A DNA stretch of 52,094 bases from JADGHX01 sp035760965. Lineage in GTDB: Bacteria; Pseudomonadota; Gammaproteobacteria; Steroidobacterales; Steroidobacteraceae. Shown one piece after another: positions 1 through 8,439 of the stretch. The notes under the pieces were generated by a model that was not told the origin of the DNA, ran no database searches, and was given only the letters and a program-made list of their open reading frames with translations. The stretch lies in the NCBI GenBank assembly GCA_035760965.1, contig DASTRY010000092.1:1-52094 (forward strand). Direction: 5' to 3'. Numbering within the stretch: position 1 is the stretch's first letter; each line of letters starts with the position of its first letter. The position numbers and the translations under genes are program-made.

Positions 1-106
1 GCTGGCAGTGCGGGCACCATGGGGCGCCGAACTCGAGCAGCGTCGGGCCGCTGAGCGCATCCACTTCCGCTCGCGTGGGTTCGGTCGTCGCGTACTGGGT
101 CGTCAT
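1..106 (-). CDS. Thioredoxin-family protein, N-terminal fragment (runs off window)
   Basis: Reading the minus strand from an ATG at 106 gives 35 codons that continue past the window edge. The peptide begins MTTQYATTEPTR and reaches LLEFGAPWCPHCQ, which is the beta strand plus CxxC active site of a thioredoxin fold. The WCPHC form is less common than WCGPC and occurs in thioredoxin-like reductases. There is no signal peptide, so a cytoplasmic disulfide reductase is likely. It is divergent from the FAD oxidase at 331, with a 224-bp shared upstream region. Only the first third of a usual ~105-residue protein is visible. Confidence 0.75.
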   Translation of the reverse strand, partial: MTTQYATTEPTRAEVDALSGPTLLEFGAPWCPHCQ

Positions 107-258
107 GGTCACGGGTCGTCCCCCGGGCGAGCGCGGCCCGCGCGGCCGGCCGAATCCAGCGCCGCTGCGGCGAGCCGCATGTCGTCCCAGAAAATTCTGT
201 ATTTCAAATAATGCATCGTCGGCACGAATCCTTGCAGCCGCCGCTGTGCGCAGTGTGT

Positions 259-277
259 ACCATCGCGCCGCGATGGT
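259..277. promoter_or_regulatory. 19-bp perfect palindrome, candidate operator
   Basis: ACCATCGCG-C-CGCGATGGT is a perfect 9+1+9 inverted repeat. It lies 54 bp before the FAD oxidase start at 331 and 153 bp before the divergent thioredoxin start. A dimeric regulator site shared by both genes is the simplest reading; a hairpin in a long leader is the alternative. No regulator gene is adjacent in the visible sequence. Confidence 0.45.
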
Positions 278-330
278 GAGCCACTTCTTTACAGTTATGC
301 GCGTAGTAGCGGTAATACCGGAGGTGCCTC

Positions 331-1803
331 ATGAAAAGAAGAGCCTTCTGCGCGTCCGCGCTGTCCGTACTGACTGTCGCTTCGGTGCCGTGGCGCCGGG
401 CACTCGCCGTAAGCTCGGTGCCCGCATCCGGCAACGGCGGAAAGCAAGTCCTTCTGAAGCAGTCGGATATCGATGACCTGCGCGGCGCGCTGCGCGGCGA
501 ATTGCTCCTGCCGGGTCAGGACGGATACGAGACTTCCCGGCATCTGTGGAACGGTGCGTTCGACAAGAAACCTGCGCTGATCGTGCGCTGCGCCGGGGCG
601 GCGGACGTGAGCCAGGCGGTGAAGTTCGCGCGCTCGCACGACCTGCTCGTCGCGGTGAAGGGCGGCGGGCACAGCCTTTCCGGCCAGTCCGTTTGCGATG
701 GCGGGCTGATGATCGATCTGTCGCCGATGAAGAGCGTGCGGGTCGATCCGCTCGCGAAGATCGCGCGCGTCGAGCCCGGCACGCTTCTCGGGCAGTTCGA
801 TCGCGAAGCGCAGGCCTACGGTCTTGCAACCACGGCGGGCACCGTTTCGCACACGGGCGTCGCCGGTCTCACGCTCGGCGGCGGCTTCGGGCGCCTCGGC
901 CGTCGATTCGCCCTCGCGTGCGACAATCTTCTCGCTGCCGATGTCATCACGGCCGACGGCCGTTTCGTGAAGGCGAGCGCCCAGGACAATCCGGATCTGC
1001 TCTGGGGCCTGCGGGGCGGCGGCGGCAACTTCGGCGTCGTCACCTCGTTCGAGTATCAGCTGCACGATGTGAAGCCGGAGATGATCGGCGGCACGATCGC
1101 GATTCCATTCGTGAAAGGCCGCGAGCTGCTGCGCTCGTTCGCGGATTTCATCGGCGGTGCGACGGACGAGATGTACACCGACGTGGCGATCGTGCCGACG
1201 CCGAACGGCCGCCTGCTCGTCTTCGACGTCTGCCACAGCGGCTCGCCCGCGCAGGCGGAGAAGGAGATCGCGCAGCTGCGCAAGATCGGCAAGTCCGTGC
1301 AAGACGAGGTGAAGCCCACCACGTACGTGAAGCTGCAGTGCAGTCAGGATGCGAACTATCCGCACGGGCGCAGCTACTACATCAAGTCGGGCTTCATCCC
1401 GACGATCTCGCCGCAAATCATCGACGTCGTCGTGGACTATCTCGACGCCGCGCCGTTTCCGAGCGGCATCGTGACCTTCGTGCATCAGGGTGGCGCGATC
1501 AGCCGCGTGAAACCGACCGCGACCGCTTTCTGGCATCGCGAGGCCAATCACAGCGTGATGATGATCGGCAACTGGGACGACGCGAATGCCGCCGCGAGCA
1601 ACATGCAGTGGGTCCGGACCGGCTGGAAGAAGATCGAGCCGCTGACGGACGGCTTCTACGTCAACGAGATCGCGCACGACGATCCGGCTAACCGAGTGCG
1701 CGCGACGTACGGCGACAACTACTCGCGGCTGCTCGCGCTGAAGAAACAGTACGACCCATCCAACCTGTTCCGCCTGAACGCGAACATCCGCCCGGACGTC
1801 TAG
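331..1803 (+). CDS. Tat-exported FAD-binding oxidoreductase (berberine-bridge-enzyme-like)
   Basis: 490 residues. The ATG at 331 follows GGAGG at 320-324. The N-terminus MKRRAFCASALSVLTVASVP has adjacent arginines and a hydrophobic core ending in ALA, resembling a Tat leader. The FAD_binding_4 (PCMH/VAO) fold is shown by VKGGGHSLSGQS (His114, the usual 8-alpha-histidyl flavin ligand) and TLGGGFGRLGRRFALACDNLL. The C-terminus (YGDNYSRLLALKKQYDPSNLF) is the BBE domain. Enzymes of this family oxidise alcohols, sugars or alkaloids using O2. The second flavin ligand, a Cys in bicovalent members, is replaced by Ser173-His174, so flavin is probably held through one bond only. Substrate unknown. Its stop overlaps the convergent gene's stop by 4 bp. 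Confidence 0.85.
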   Translation: MKRRAFCASALSVLTVASVPWRRALAVSSVPASGNGGKQVLLKQSDIDDLRGALRGELLLPGQDGYETSRHLWNGAFDKKPALIVRCAGAADVSQAVKFARSHDLLVAVKGGGHSLSGQSVCDGGLMIDLSPMKSVRVDPLAKIARVEPGTLLGQFDREAQAYGLATTAGTVSHTGVAGLTLGGGFGRLGRRFALACDNLLAADVITADGRFVKASAQDNPDLLWGLRGGGGNFGVVTSFEYQLHDVKPEMIGGTIAIPFVKGRELLRSFADFIGGATDEMYTDVAIVPTPNGRLLVFDVCHSGSPAQAEKEIAQLRKIGKSVQDEVKPTTYVKLQCSQDANYPHGRSYYIKSGFIPTISPQIIDVVVDYLDAAPFPSGIVTFVHQGGAISRVKPTATAFWHREANHSVMMIGNWDDANAAASNMQWVRTGWKKIEPLTDGFYVNEIAHDDPANRVRATYGDNYSRLLALKKQYDPSNLFRLNANIRPDV

Positions 1804-2318
1804 CCGGGCGGCTGGTGCGCGGCTCGCGCCTTCAGCAGGATGCCGGCGAAGTAGCACACGTAGTAGCCGATCATCACCATCAGGATTGCGAGTGTCAGCG
1901 GGCTCTGCTGATAGCCGGCATAGGGATTGCCGGCTACGGCGGGCGTTTGCAGGGCCGGCATGACGACGAAGAATCGGTAGACGAGGCGTGCGACGAGGAT
2001 CGTCGTCACGGTGACGCCGATGTACCGATTGGGCGTGTAGAAACTGCCCTCCGGCGTGTGCTCGAAAGCGGTGAGCCGCAGGCCGACGACGCCGACGATT
2101 GCGCCGAGCGCGAGCCCGATTGCGGCCGCGCCGAGGAGCTGCACCTGCGACAAGGAGAGGACCAGCAGCGCCGTCGCGATGGCCGACAACAGCACGATGC
2201 GCAGAACCATCCGCTTCGTCTGCACGGGCTGGCGCCCAAAGTTCGTGCGGAAACGGCGATAAACGCGGTAGCCGATCAGTGGGACCAGCAGAGCAGGGAT
2301 CAGCGCTTGAGGAGTCAT
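1800..2318 (-). CDS. CcdC-like (DUF1453) integral membrane protein
   Basis: 172 residues with four to five hydrophobic segments (about 5-18, 40-58, 62-82, 97-118, 140-160). The centre reads FEHTPEGSFYTPNRYIGV, which resembles the conserved charged stretch of the CcdC/DUF1453 family. Family function is poorly defined; some members sit near cytochrome c maturation genes, but none are here. Starts at ATG 2318 after a weak ACGGAA site. Its TAG and the TAG of the FAD oxidase are both read from the palindrome CTAG at 1800-1803. Confidence 0.65.
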   Translation of the reverse strand: MTPQALIPALLVPLIGYRVYRRFRTNFGRQPVQTKRMVLRIVLLSAIATALLVLSLSQVQLLGAAAIGLALGAIVGVVGLRLTAFEHTPEGSFYTPNRYIGVTVTTILVARLVYRFFVVMPALQTPAVAGNPYAGYQQSPLTLAILMVMIGYYVCYFAGILLKARAAHQPPG

Positions 2319-2428
2319 TTCCGTAGCAATCCATGTGGCGAGCGGTGGCGCGTAGTTTCATCGCGCACGGCGCATCTGTACACCGAGTTTGACCGGCGGC
2401 GCGGTGCCGTTGGCCGGTAGAACGGCTT

Positions 2429-4000
2429 CTACTGGTGCGCGATTCCCGCGCGCCCGCCGCGCAAGATGTATTTTTGAATCTTGCCGGTCGCGGTCTTCGG
2501 CAAGGCGTCCACGAACTCGAACGACGTGGGCACCTTGAAGTGCGCCAACACGCCGCGCGCAAACTCGCGCAGCTCCGCCTCGGTGACGGATGCCCCGGCA
2601 CGCCGCACGACGAAGGCCACCGGCGACTCGCCCCACTTCTCGTGCGGTCTGCCCACGACGGCCACCTCGAGCACGGCCGGGTGGCGCAGCAGCGCACCTT
2701 CCACTTCGATCGACGAGATGTTCTCGCCGCCGCTGATGATCACGTCCTTGAAGCGGTCGCGAATCTCGACATAGCCGTCGGGATGCACGACGGCCGCATC
2801 TCCTGAATGGAACCAGCCGCCGGCGAAGGCCTGCGCCGTCGCATCCGGATCGCGGAAGTAGCCGTGCATCACGACATTGCCGCGTGCCACGATCTCGCCC
2901 ACCGTCTTGCCATCGCGCGGCACATCCTGCATTTCGGCATCGACGACGCGCAGCTCACCCGAGGTGATGAGCTCGACGCCTTGCCGCGCCTTGATGCGCG
3001 CCCGCTCGGCGTTATCCGCGCTCTCGTGCTCGGGAAGCGGATCGCAGATCGAGATGAACGGCGCCGTCTCGGTCAGTCCATACACCTGCGTGACCGTCCA
3101 CCCGAGCTCCCCTTCGATGCGTTCGATCGTGGCCGCGGCGGGCGGTGCGCCTGCGGTCAGCAGGCGCAAACCGCGCCGCAATCTCCTGCGCTCATTCGCG
3201 GGTCCGTTCGCGATCGCGATGAGCACGGTCGGCGCGGCGCAGAGAGTGGTGATGCGCTCGCGGTTGATGTGCTCGTAGATCGCCGCCGCCTCGAGCTTGC
3301 GCAGGCAGACGTGCGTGCCGCCGACGGCAGTCACGATCCACGTGAACGTCCAGCCGTTCGCGTGAAACATCGGGAGCGTCCACAGGTATCGATCGGACGG
3401 CGTCATCGGCCAGTGGGTGAGCGTGCCGACCGCGTTCACCCACGCATTCCGGTGCGTGATCATCACGCCCTTCGGATTCGCCGTGGTGCCGCTCGTATAG
3501 TTGATGGCGAGGAGATCGCTCTCGGCGATCTCGGGCCGCGTGAATACGCCGTCGCTCGCCGCGAGCAGCGCTTCGTAGTCGAGCCAGCCCTCGCGGGGTT
3601 CCTCCAGCGCAACGAAATGCTCGACGGTGGTCATGCGCTGGCGCACGTTGTCCACGACATCCATGAAGGCGGGATGCACGCACAGCACCCTGCAGCCGCT
3701 GTGATTGGCCAGATAGACGAAATCATCGCCGGTCAGCCGGAAGTTCATCGGCACGATCACCGCGCCGATTTGCGGCACGGCGTAGAACTGTTCGAGGTGC
3801 CGATGCGTGTTGGGCGCGATGGTGCCCACGCGATCGCCGCGTCGAACACCGAGCTTCACGAGCGCAGCGGACCAGCGATCGCAGCGCTCGCCGAACTGCG
3901 CGTAGGTCAGGCGCAGCTCGCCATCGACGACGGCCTCGCGCGTGGCGTGCAGCTTGCGCGCGCGGCGCGCGAATTCGAGCGGCGTCAGCGGAGTTTCCAT
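2429..4000 (-). CDS. AMP-dependent acyl-CoA ligase (fatty-acid/aromatic acid type)
   Basis: 523 residues, full length for an ANL-superfamily ligase. It would activate a carboxylic acid to acyl-AMP and then acyl-CoA in the cytoplasm. The phosphate-binding loop YTSGTTANPKGVMITHRN is near residues 168-185, the A5 motif YGLTETAP near 310, the adenylate-binding HSGDAAVVHPDGY follows, and the catalytic lysine is in PKTATGKIQKYILR near the C-terminus. Overall style is that of medium-chain or methylmercaptopropionate-CoA ligases, but substrate cannot be read from sequence. The ATG at 4000 follows GGGAGG. It is divergent from the methyltransferase at 4184 and no beta-oxidation genes are nearby. Confidence 0.88.
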   Translation of the reverse strand: METPLTPLEFARRARKLHATREAVVDGELRLTYAQFGERCDRWSAALVKLGVRRGDRVGTIAPNTHRHLEQFYAVPQIGAVIVPMNFRLTGDDFVYLANHSGCRVLCVHPAFMDVVDNVRQRMTTVEHFVALEEPREGWLDYEALLAASDGVFTRPEIAESDLLAINYTSGTTANPKGVMITHRNAWVNAVGTLTHWPMTPSDRYLWTLPMFHANGWTFTWIVTAVGGTHVCLRKLEAAAIYEHINRERITTLCAAPTVLIAIANGPANERRRLRRGLRLLTAGAPPAAATIERIEGELGWTVTQVYGLTETAPFISICDPLPEHESADNAERARIKARQGVELITSGELRVVDAEMQDVPRDGKTVGEIVARGNVVMHGYFRDPDATAQAFAGGWFHSGDAAVVHPDGYVEIRDRFKDVIISGGENISSIEVEGALLRHPAVLEVAVVGRPHEKWGESPVAFVVRRAGASVTEAELREFARGVLAHFKVPTSFEFVDALPKTATGKIQKYILRGGRAGIAHQ

Positions 4001-4183
4001 AGACGTGGCCCTCCCGATGACGCAAGCGTAGTCCTCCGGTGCACACGGAGCACGGGTTGGCAGACACCCTTATCGAAAGTCAGTCCGTAGGTGCCTTGCG
4101 ACCTGGTGCCCCGCCGACGTGAGCCGGTTTCGCCCGCTTTGCCGCTATGAGCGGTATCAGCCTGCAAACCTCCTGGAGCGTCC

Positions 4184-5266
4184 ATGAGCCCGAATTCGCA
4201 AGCGCTCGCCCGCGCGACCGTGACCGACGCAGTCGCCGCGAGCCCCGCCCCCGTCACCGCGCAGAAGATTCTCGAGACCGGGTTCGCATTCTGGCCCGCG
4301 AAGGTGCTGCTGACCGCCGTGGAGCTCGATGTCTTCACGACGCTCGGCGCGCGTTCGATGACCGCCGCGGAGCTGCGCCGCGTGCTCGGTCTGCACCCGC
4401 GTGGCATCTTCGACTTCTTCGATACGCTCGTGGCCCTCGGCTTCCTCGAGCGCGACGGCAACGGCCCGCTCGCGAAGTACCGCAACACCCCGAGCACCGC
4501 GCAGTTCCTCGATCGCAACCAGCCGGGCTACATCGGCGGCATCCTCGAGATGCTGAACGCGCGGCTCTTCGGGTACTGGAACGACCTCGGCACCGCATTG
4601 AAAACGGGACAGCCGCAGAACGAGCTGAAGCACAGCCGCGCGCCGATGTTCGAGACGCTGTACTCCGATCCCGCGCGGCTCGAGCAATTCATGGCGGCGA
4701 TGCGCGGCATCTCCACGCCGAATTTTCAGGCGCTCGCGGACAAGGTGGACTTCACGAAGCACCGCACGCTGTGCGACGTCGGCGGTGCGACCGGGTTGCT
4801 CGCGTCGCTGGTCGCGAAGCGTCATCCGCATCTGCAATGCAAGTCCTTCGATCTGCCCGCGGTGGAGCCGATCGCGCGGCGCTGGATCGAGAAGGACGGC
4901 ATGTCGGATCGCGTGACCGCCGTCTCCGGCGATTTCCTGAAGGACCCGCTGCCGCGTGCGGACGTGATCACGATGGGCATGATTCTGCACGACTGGAATC
5001 TCGACAAGAAAAAGCACCTCGTGCGGCTCGCGTACGAGGCCCTGCCGCCGGGCGGTGCGTTCATCGCGGTGGAGAACCTCATCGACGACGCGCGTCGCGA
5101 GAACGCCTTCGGCATGATGATGTCGCTGAACATGCTCATCGAGTTCGGCGACGCGTTCGACTTCACGGGCGCGGACTTCTGGAGCTGGTGCCGTGAGGCG
5201 GGCTTCAAGAGCTACGAGGTGGTGCACCTCGCCGGCCCGTGCAGCGCCGCCATCGCGTACAAGTGA
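4184..5266 (+). CDS. SAM-dependent O-methyltransferase, dimerising type
   Basis: 360 residues. Residues 25-110 form a winged-helix dimerisation domain (FWPAKVLLTAVELDVFTTLG; LGLHPRGIFDFFDTLVALGFLER), followed by a class I methyltransferase. Motif I is DVGGATG at 198-204, the acidic loop follows FDLPAVEPIA, then GDFLKDPLPRADVITMGMILHDW and the post-motif LPPGGAFIAVEN. This architecture is shared with hydroxyindole, caffeate and polyketide O-methyltransferases. Conserved His-Asp-Trp near the catalytic helix supports an O-methyl acceptor. Start chosen at ATG 4184, preceded by GGAG. The acceptor is unknown and no biosynthetic cluster surrounds it. Confidence 0.85.
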   Translation: MSPNSQALARATVTDAVAASPAPVTAQKILETGFAFWPAKVLLTAVELDVFTTLGARSMTAAELRRVLGLHPRGIFDFFDTLVALGFLERDGNGPLAKYRNTPSTAQFLDRNQPGYIGGILEMLNARLFGYWNDLGTALKTGQPQNELKHSRAPMFETLYSDPARLEQFMAAMRGISTPNFQALADKVDFTKHRTLCDVGGATGLLASLVAKRHPHLQCKSFDLPAVEPIARRWIEKDGMSDRVTAVSGDFLKDPLPRADVITMGMILHDWNLDKKKHLVRLAYEALPPGGAFIAVENLIDDARRENAFGMMMSLNMLIEFGDAFDFTGADFWSWCREAGFKSYEVVHLAGPCSAAIAYK

Positions 5267-5337
5267 GCGCTTGCGTCGCAGACGCGCGAGAACGAAAACG
5301 TTAATCTTCGCGGCACTCGTTCACGAGGAGCCCGACG

Positions 5338-6078
5338 GTGCCCGAAGATCGTTCCGTTCTGACGCGTCCTGCGACGCCACCCGATGAAACCGTTGCCTAC
5401 GGCACGGACCCGGACCGGATCGCGGACATTCGCTTCGGCGGCGAGCAGGCCGCGCGCCGCCCGCTCGTCCTGCTGATCCACGGCGGGTTCTGGCGGCCGA
5501 TCTACGACCGCATGCACACCGGTCCGATGGCGGTCGCCATGGCCGCTGCGGGATGGACGGTCGCGGCCATCGAATATCGCCGCGTTCCGCAGCACCCGAA
5601 CCTGACGATCGACGATGTCGCGGCGGCGCTCACCGGCTTGCCGGCGAAAGTCCGCAAGCACGATGGCCGCGTCCTCGTCATGGGACATTCGGCGGGCGGC
5701 CACCTCGCGCTCTGGGCCGCCTCGAAGCGCCCGAACCCGCAGCTGATGGGCGCGCTCGCGCTCGGCGCGGCCGCCGACCTGCAGCTCGCAGACGCGCTTG
5801 ATCTCGGCGAGGGTGCGACGCGGCTGTTTCTCGGCGAGGACCCGCGGAATCGTGCCGATCTCGATCCGAAGCGCATGCCGTCCCCGGCGATTCCCGTGAC
5901 CCTCGTCCACGGCGAGGAGGACGATGTCGTGCCGGTGTCGCTATCCGAGTCGTACGTCGCCGCGCATCCGCGGGCGCGACTCGTGAAGCTGCGCGGCGTT
6001 GGTCACTTCGCCGTCATCGACCCGCTGAGCCGCGCGTGGCCGATCGTGATGGAGCAGCTCGAGCAGCTCGCCGGCTAG
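5338..6078 (+). CDS. Alpha/beta hydrolase (kynurenine-formamidase-like esterase)
   Basis: 246 residues starting at GTG 5338 with GAGGAG eight bases upstream. HGGFW near residue 48 is the oxyanion-hole signature, GHSAGGH places the nucleophile at Ser118, VHGEEDDVVP supplies the acid and GVGHFAVIDP the histidine. The HGGFW signature is shared by arylformamidases and short-chain esterases; with no tryptophan catabolism genes nearby the substrate stays open. No signal peptide, hence cytoplasmic. It follows the methyltransferase by 71 bp and may be cotranscribed. Its TAG shares CTAG with the convergent hydrolase's stop. Confidence 0.8.
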   Translation: MPEDRSVLTRPATPPDETVAYGTDPDRIADIRFGGEQAARRPLVLLIHGGFWRPIYDRMHTGPMAVAMAAAGWTVAAIEYRRVPQHPNLTIDDVAAALTGLPAKVRKHDGRVLVMGHSAGGHLALWAASKRPNPQLMGALALGAAADLQLADALDLGEGATRLFLGEDPRNRADLDPKRMPSPAIPVTLVHGEEDDVVPVSLSESYVAAHPRARLVKLRGVGHFAVIDPLSRAWPIVMEQLEQLAG

Positions 6079-6791
6079 CGCAACACCTCTTCGAGGAATT
6101 GCAGCAAGGTGTGCCACGAGCGCCGATCGGCGCGGTCGTTGTACACCATGCCGCCCTCGGCGTTGCGCGCTTCCGGATTGGTGAACGCGTGCACCGTGTG
6201 GCCGTACGCGTGCAGCTGCCAGTCCGCCCCGGCCTGCGTCAGCTCCTTTGCAATCGCGAGGACGTCTTCCGGGGGTGCCATCGGATCATCGTAGCCGTGC
6301 ATGATGAGCACGCGTGCCGAGATCTTGTTGGGCGGCAATCCATTCGGTTTCAGGATGCCGTGAAAGCTCGCGATCCCGCGCACGTCGGCGCCGCTACGTG
6401 CCAGATCGAGCACGCACAACCCGCCGAAGCAAAAGCCCATGGCCGCAACCCGGCGTGCATCGACCGCGGATTGGCTCCGCACCGCCGTCAGCGCCGCATT
6501 GATCCGCCGCGCGAGCAGCTTGCGGTCCTGTATGAACGGCATCATGAGCGCCTGATTCTCCTCGACGGTCGTGCCGCGCTTGCCGTCGCCATACATGTCC
6601 AGCGCGAACGTGGCGTAACCGTGCCAGGCGAGTCGCCGAGCCTTGCGCTCGACGAACTCGTCCCGTCCGCTCCAGGTGTGGCTGATGAGGACGGCGGGCA
6701 GCGGCGCCGAATAGGAGTCGTCGTGACAGAAGAACCCCTGCAACCGCGTCTCGCCGTCCCGGTATTCGATGAGCTGTTCGCGAAGAGCCAT
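6075..6791 (-). CDS. Dienelactone hydrolase family protein
   Basis: 238 residues. Start at ATG 6791, preceded by GGAGA. The catalytic triad of the family is visible: Cys121 in MGFCFGGLCVLDL, Asp168/169 in HGYDDPMAP and His198/201 in YGHTVHAF. The N-terminus ISHTWSGRDEF and the LDMYGDGKRG loop match the DLH family (cleavage of enol-lactones or related esters). Members of this subgroup often act as general carboxyl-esterases and not in chloroaromatic breakdown, and no catechol genes are present here. Downstream partner of the DUF1203 gene (47-bp gap). Confidence 0.85.
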   Translation of the reverse strand: MALREQLIEYRDGETRLQGFFCHDDSYSAPLPAVLISHTWSGRDEFVERKARRLAWHGYATFALDMYGDGKRGTTVEENQALMMPFIQDRKLLARRINAALTAVRSQSAVDARRVAAMGFCFGGLCVLDLARSGADVRGIASFHGILKPNGLPPNKISARVLIMHGYDDPMAPPEDVLAIAKELTQAGADWQLHAYGHTVHAFTNPEARNAEGGMVYNDRADRRSWHTLLQFLEEVLR

Positions 6792-6838
6792 GCGCGTCTC
6801 CTGCACGTTGGAAAACGGAATGGCCGCAAAGTGTACCG

Positions 6839-7306
6839 CTAGCTGCGATCGATGCGAGCGAAGAAGCACCCGTGCTTCGCGTTGTGAGCATGCAGGTACG
6901 CGACCTTGGCATCGCCGAGCAGTCGGCGGATGACGGGCACGGCTTCGTTTCCCGGCACGACCTCGGCATCGAGCATCGTTCCGCCATCGTCGAAGGCGCG
7001 GATCGAGAGCAGCCGACGTGCGAGCATCTCCGGCACCTCGTTCACTTCCGGATGCGCTTCCGTCGCGCTCTCCCGAACGAAGATGGCATGCCGCGAGCGG
7101 AACGGCGTCGGCACCGCAAGGTGCTCGTAGTTCAGCAGCAGCAGCCGCTCGCCGACTTCGGCGTCGCGCAGGCTGACCCGGCACGGAAACGCGCCGGGTC
7201 GATCGGCGACCTGCCGCACGATGTGCTGCTCTGCCAGCTGCGAATCCGAGAGCGCGAACAGGGGTTGGAATTCGCCGAGCGGCAGACCCGAGACTCGAAA
7301 ATTCAT
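6839..7306 (-). CDS. DUF1203 family protein
   Basis: 155 residues with start ATG 7306 after GGAGGACT. The sequence MNFRVSGLPLGEFQPLFALSD, the central FPCRVSL and the C-terminal YLHAHNAKHGCFFARIDR match the DUF1203 family as I recall it. The family is small, soluble and of unknown function. The paired His residues and the Cys in HAHNAKHGCFF are conserved-looking and could bind metal (inference). Probably the first gene of a unit with the dienelactone hydrolase; divergent from PBP7. Confidence 0.75.
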   Translation of the reverse strand: MNFRVSGLPLGEFQPLFALSDSQLAEQHIVRQVADRPGAFPCRVSLRDAEVGERLLLLNYEHLAVPTPFRSRHAIFVRESATEAHPEVNEVPEMLARRLLSIRAFDDGGTMLDAEVVPGNEAVPVIRRLLGDAKVAYLHAHNAKHGCFFARIDRS

Positions 7307-7512
7307 TGGGACAGTCCTCCGTTTGGTGTGACGGAAGCATGCGCGGCGCGCCGCACGCGGGCATTCCGGTTCTTGCGGCATTGCGCGGAGCACGGCTCCG
7401 GCGACGGTGCCGCTCCCGCAGTCCGCATTCGAGCGTGATGCGCAACACTCGGCAGCGACGTTCTGTTTGCTAGACTGCGCGCGGTCCGAATCCGGGGTCG
7501 ACGAGACGAAGA

Positions 7513-8406
7513 ATGAATCTGAAACGGGTGGTCTCGATATGGGTGCTGGTGTATTTCGTCGCTGTCCCGCTCGCCATGGCGAGCGGCCACAAGAGCACCC
7601 ATGACGGCCCGGACCTGCGCTCGAGCTCCGCGCTCGTGCTGGACGTCACCCACTCCACAGTTCTCTATTCCCGCAACCCGGACACGCCGCAGCCGATCGC
7701 CTCGATCACGAAGCTGATGACGGCCCTCGTCGTCGCGGACGCCAATCAGCCGCTCGACGAAACGCTGCAGGTCACCGAGGCGGACCGGGCGCACGGCAAG
7801 GGCACGTTCTCGCGGCTCGCGGTGGGCACGAAGCTCACGCGCGGCGAGCTGATGCATCTTGCACTCATGTCCTCGGAGAATCGTGCCGCGAACGTGCTCG
7901 GGCGCGAATATCCCGGCGGCACGCCCGCGTTCGTGCGCGCGATGAACGCCAAGGCGAAAGCGCTGGGCATGACGCGCTCGAAATTCGTCGATCCCGCCGG
8001 CCTGTCGAGCGAGAACGTCGCGAGCCCGCGGGACCTCGCGCGCCTCGTGGCCGCGGCCGCCAAGAACGAGACGATCCGCCGCTACTCGACCGATCCGGCG
8101 CACACCGTGAAAGTCGGGCGACAGATGCTCGAATTCCGTAACACCAACACGCTCGTCGGCAATCCGGAATGGGATGTCATCGTGCAGAAGACGGGCTACA
8201 TCTCCGAAGCCGGACGCTGCCTCGTCATGCAGGCCGTCGTGGACGGGCGCGAAGTGCTAATGGTGCTGTTGAATTCATTCGGCAAGTACACGCGCGTCGC
8301 GGATGCGCGCCGGATTCGCAAGTGGATGGCGACGCTGCCCGCCCAGCCGGATTCGCGGATCTCGGGCGGCGGGGCCGGCGCGGGCGCGGTACGCACTCGC
8401 TCGTGA
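7513..8406 (+). CDS. pbpG: D-alanyl-D-alanine endopeptidase (PBP7-type)
   Basis: 297 residues with a signal peptide (MNLKRVVSIWVLVYFVAVPLA, cleavage near AMA). It is a periplasmic low-molecular-mass penicillin-binding protein that cleaves peptidoglycan cross-links. All three active-site motifs are present: SITK at 64-67, SEN at 121-123, and KTG in VQKTGYISEAGRC. Length and the sequence RLAVGTKLTRGELMHLALMSSENRAA fit PBP7/PbpG more closely than DacA, which has an additional C-terminal domain and membrane anchor. The C-terminal Gly/Ala-rich tail is short. It stands alone, convergent with the lipid methyltransferase. Confidence 0.9.
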   Translation: MNLKRVVSIWVLVYFVAVPLAMASGHKSTHDGPDLRSSSALVLDVTHSTVLYSRNPDTPQPIASITKLMTALVVADANQPLDETLQVTEADRAHGKGTFSRLAVGTKLTRGELMHLALMSSENRAANVLGREYPGGTPAFVRAMNAKAKALGMTRSKFVDPAGLSSENVASPRDLARLVAAAAKNETIRRYSTDPAHTVKVGRQMLEFRNTNTLVGNPEWDVIVQKTGYISEAGRCLVMQAVVDGREVLMVLLNSFGKYTRVADARRIRKWMATLPAQPDSRISGGGAGAGAVRTRS

Positions 8407-8439
8407 CCTCGCACGGGCAACAGTTCGCAACAACAGGGG

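Noticed and set aside
288..316. TTTACA and GGTAAT 17 bp apart, promoter-like, before the FAD oxidase
   Set aside because: Transcription would start near 323, inside the GGAGG ribosome site at 320-324, leaving no usable leader.
295..2697. 800-codon open frame on the minus strand
   Set aside because: It lies antisense to the FAD oxidase and out of frame with the CcdC-like gene and acyl-CoA ligase; composition is typical of a shadow in GC-rich DNA.
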